DNA of 64,000 nt from JAVWMQ01 sp036637375 (GTDB taxonomy: Bacteria; Bacillota; Clostridia; Peptostreptococcales; Anaerovoracaceae). The DNA lies in the NCBI GenBank assembly GCA_036637375.1, contig JAVWMQ010000003.1, positions 10,598 to 74,597 of the forward strand, given 5' to 3'. Below, in pieces: positions 62,156-64,000 of this stretch. Under the pieces are notes generated by a model that saw only the letters and a program-made list of their open reading frames with translations, did no database searches and was not told the DNA's origin. Both the position numbers and the translations under genes were made by a program. Numbering within the stretch: the first letter of the stretch is position 1; the number at the start of each line of letters is the position of its first letter.

Positions 62156-63307
62156 TTACTCCTCAATTTCTACAATTTCAATTGGTTCACTTTGTTCTTC
62201 TTTTTCAAAGCTTGCAATATCATCTTCATTGCATGGCATTTCGTTAATTTCATTTACTTCTGTGCCTTGGGAGTTTTCATCATCTGCCTGACTCTTAATA
62301 TCTATTTTCCATCCACTTACTCTAGCAGCTAGTCGAACATTCTGACCAGCCTTACCAATTGCAAGTGAAAGTTGATAATCTGGAACTACTACTGTAGCAA
62401 TTTTTTCTTCTTCATTAATTTCAACACTTTCAACTTTTGCAGGACTTAGTACGTTTCTAATAAGTACTTTTGGGTCCTCATCCCAAGTGATAATGTCGAT
62501 TTTTTCGTTAGACAATTCATCTACAATGTTCTGAACTCTAACTCCTCTAGCGCCTACACATGCGCCTACTGGGTCAACATCTTTGTCAGCTGTATAAACT
62601 GCTAATTTTGTTCTTGATCCAGCTTCTCTTGCAATGCTCTTAATTTCAACAATGCCCTCTTCAATTTCTGGAACTTCAAGTTCAAATAATCTTTTAACTA
62701 ACCCTGGATGCGTTCTTGAAAGGAATACCTGTGGACCTTTAGTTGTTCTTCTAACTTCCATGATGTACACTTTGATTCTATCTCCAACTTTGTAAGTTTC
62801 TCCAGGAACCTGTTCCTTTGGTGCCAAAATTCCTTCAGTCTTACCCATATTGATGAAAAGTGTATCTCCACTTACTCTTTGAACTACGCCTGTTAAAACT
62901 TCACCAGTTCTCTCGATATAGTCATTAAAGATCATACCTCTTTCAGCTTCTCTTATTCTCTGTACCACTACCTGTTTTGCAGTCTGTGCAGCAATTCTAC
63001 CAAAGTCTTTTGGAGTAACCATATATTCTACAGCATCTCCCACTTCATAGTTAATATCTATTTCCTGCGCTTCCTCTAGAGAAATCTGTGAACTATCATC
63101 TTCGATTTCCTCAACAACATCCATTTTCATGTAAACATTAATATCTCCATTAATTTTATCAATATCCACGCTAACATTTTGGTTTGTTCCGTAATTCTTT
63201 TTGTAAGCAGAAACTAGTGCTGATTCAATTGCTTCAAACAACATTTCTTTTGAAATGCCTCTCTCTATCTCAAGTTCATCAATTGCTTCAATAAATTCTT
63301 TGTTCAT
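62156..63307 (-). CDS. nusA: Transcription termination/antitermination factor NusA
   Basis: NusA binds RNA polymerase and modulates pausing and termination. The 383-residue protein has the N-terminal polymerase-binding domain, an S1 domain (about 135-200, GEVLTGVVQRVSGDTLFINMG), KH1 with VDPVGACVGARGVRVQNIV and KH2 with LAIGKAGQNVRLAARVSGW. The C-terminal acidic repeats of E. coli NusA are absent, as usual in Firmicutes; a short acidic tail remains. GGAGGAAGG precedes the ATG. Confidence 0.96.
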   Translation of the reverse strand: MNKEFIEAIDELEIERGISKEMLFEAIESALVSAYKKNYGTNQNVSVDIDKINGDINVYMKMDVVEEIEDDSSQISLEEAQEIDINYEVGDAVEYMVTPKDFGRIAAQTAKQVVVQRIREAERGMIFNDYIERTGEVLTGVVQRVSGDTLFINMGKTEGILAPKEQVPGETYKVGDRIKVYIMEVRRTTKGPQVFLSRTHPGLVKRLFELEVPEIEEGIVEIKSIAREAGSRTKLAVYTADKDVDPVGACVGARGVRVQNIVDELSNEKIDIITWDEDPKVLIRNVLSPAKVESVEINEEEKIATVVVPDYQLSLAIGKAGQNVRLAARVSGWKIDIKSQADDENSQGTEVNEINEMPCNEDDIASFEKEEQSEPIEIVEIEE

Positions 63308-63322
63308 TTTTACCTTCCTCCT

Positions 63323-63802
63323 TTAAAAAACTACTGCAAGTCTTGTTTTTGCAATTTGTTTTTTTGGTATATCAATCTTATTATTATCTTCAAATTTAAC
63401 TTTAATTGCTTCTTCATTATTATCCATAAGCTGGCACACAATATTTTTGCTACCATTAATTGGTGCATATAATTTAATATCTACAAGCTCACCAATATAA
63501 CGTCTATAATGTTCCTCAGTAATTAATTCTCTATCCATTCCTGGAGAACTAACCTCTAAATAATAATTCTGTTCGATTAAGTCTTCTTCATCTAGTTTCT
63601 CGCTAAGGAATCTGCTGACTTTTTCACAATCATCTATTCCTATATATTCGCCTTCTTTAGGTTCTACCTTGTCAATATAAACCCTCAAGAACCAATCCTT
63701 AACTTCCTTTGCAAACTCAACGTTCCAAAGCTCAAGCGACTCTTCAATTAAGTAGTCATTTAGGATTTCTGCAACAACTTCTTTGATTTTCTTTTTTGCC
63801 AT
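63323..63802 (-). CDS. rimP: Ribosome maturation factor RimP
   Basis: RimP helps assemble the 30S subunit head. The 159-residue protein has the two-domain layout with LELWNVEFAKEVKDWFLRVYID, IGIDDCEKVSRFLSEKLDEED and YYLEVSSPGMDREL. It is first in the rimP-nusA-rnpM-ylxQ-infB-rbfA-nrnA-truB-ribF operon, with GTGGAGA before the ATG. Confidence 0.94.
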   Translation of the reverse strand: MAKKKIKEVVAEILNDYLIEESLELWNVEFAKEVKDWFLRVYIDKVEPKEGEYIGIDDCEKVSRFLSEKLDEEDLIEQNYYLEVSSPGMDRELITEEHYRRYIGELVDIKLYAPINGSKNIVCQLMDNNEEAIKVKFEDNNKIDIPKKQIAKTRLAVVF

Positions 63803-63833
63803 TTTGTCTCCACTTTATATATTCTCTTATACT

Positions 63834-63862
63834 AATAATAAAGAGTGGGCTTCTGCCCACTC
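63834..63862 (-). terminator. attenuator-like terminator in the rimP-nusA leader
   Basis: Minus-strand stem GAGTGGGC / GCCCACTC with an AGAA loop (63843-63862), followed by TTTATTATT. It lies between the inferred transcript start (about 63883) and rimP, so it should terminate part of the operon's own transcripts. Confidence 0.72.
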
Positions 63863-63889
63863 AAATTTAACTGTCTTAATTCGTATTTG

Positions 63890-63918
63890 ATTATAACACA
63901 TTTTTACTACTAATACAA
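63890..63918 (-). promoter_or_regulatory. promoter of the rimP-nusA-infB operon
   Basis: Minus-strand TATAAT (63890-63895) with an extended TGT in front and TTGTAT (63913-63918) 17 bases upstream. A second possible promoter with TTGACA at 63956-63961 lies further upstream but has a poor -10. Confidence 0.65.
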
Positions 63919-64000
63919 GTATTTTTCCAAATGTACTATTCTAGAATTCTAGGATTGTCAAACATATGTGACAAAAACCATCTAATAAAAATTCATGCTA

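Noticed and set aside
63933..63961. Second rimP promoter with TTGACA and an internal CTAGAATTCTAG palindrome
   Set aside because: The -35 is perfect but the -10 (TAGTAC) is poor, and a better extended -10 promoter lies closer to the gene; kept only as a possibility.

Overview
The window is AT-rich DNA from a low-GC, anaerobic Gram-positive bacterium, most likely class Clostridia. I cannot name the genus. The evidence is a T-box leader, a lysine riboswitch, a FabK-type enoyl-ACP reductase, meso-diaminopimelate dehydrogenase, a C_GCAxxG_C_C protein, a lysine-fermentation enzyme (Kce) at the left edge, strong AGGAGG ribosome binding sites, and a type II-A CRISPR-Cas system. Almost all genes lie on the minus strand. 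No rRNA, tRNA or insertion sequence was seen.

Layout (minus strand unless noted). 1-4.6 kb: AI-2E transporter, murB, PHP phosphoesterase, rapZ and the start of kce as one tight operon, preceded by a YfcE phosphodiesterase. 4.6-9.9 kb: membrane zinc-ribbon protein (+), PhnA-like protein, secreted Ig-like/GDPD protein, M18 aminopeptidase with a C_GCAxxG_C_C protein, nitroreductase (+). 9.9-14.2 kb: dapA-dapB-ddh-lysA under a lysine riboswitch. 14.2-23.9 kb: a complete type II fatty-acid synthesis operon (fabH-acpP-fabK-fabD-fabG-fabF-accB-fabZ-accC-accDA fusion) ending in a MarR/FabT-like regulator, with an operator-like repeat array at its promoter. 23.9-27.5 kb: thiS-thiF-thiG-thiH-tenI/thiE thiazole operon with a terminator hairpin in its leader. 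27.5-35.4 kb: FAH-family protein, nucleoside phosphorylase (+), pepD (+), rlmN, and a type-2 ileS under an isoleucine T-box. 35.4-40.3 kb: polar amino-acid ABC transporter followed by a RimK-like ATP-grasp ligase and a secreted alpha/beta hydrolase.

40.4-48.1 kb holds the type II-A CRISPR-Cas locus: cas9-cas1-cas2-csn2, then an array of 22 visible perfect 36-bp repeats plus one degenerate terminal repeat. The array is interrupted by a 100-N assembly gap. A tracrRNA gene lies on the plus strand immediately in front of cas9. Its promoter covers the cas9 start codon, and its anti-repeat carries a promoter-like sequence pointing back into cas9. Face-to-face tracrRNA/cas9 promoters are the most interesting regulatory arrangement seen here.

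48.2-52.2 kb: potA-potB-potCD polyamine transporter with a permease/binding-protein fusion. 52.2-64 kb: pnp, rpsO, an EFR1-type ferredoxin/flavodoxin, and the rimP-nusA-ylxR-ylxQ-infB-rbfA-nrnA-truB-ribF translation/RNA operon with an attenuator-like terminator in its leader. Most of the window is core chromosome. The accessory parts are the CRISPR locus and the transporter/ATP-grasp/hydrolase cluster.
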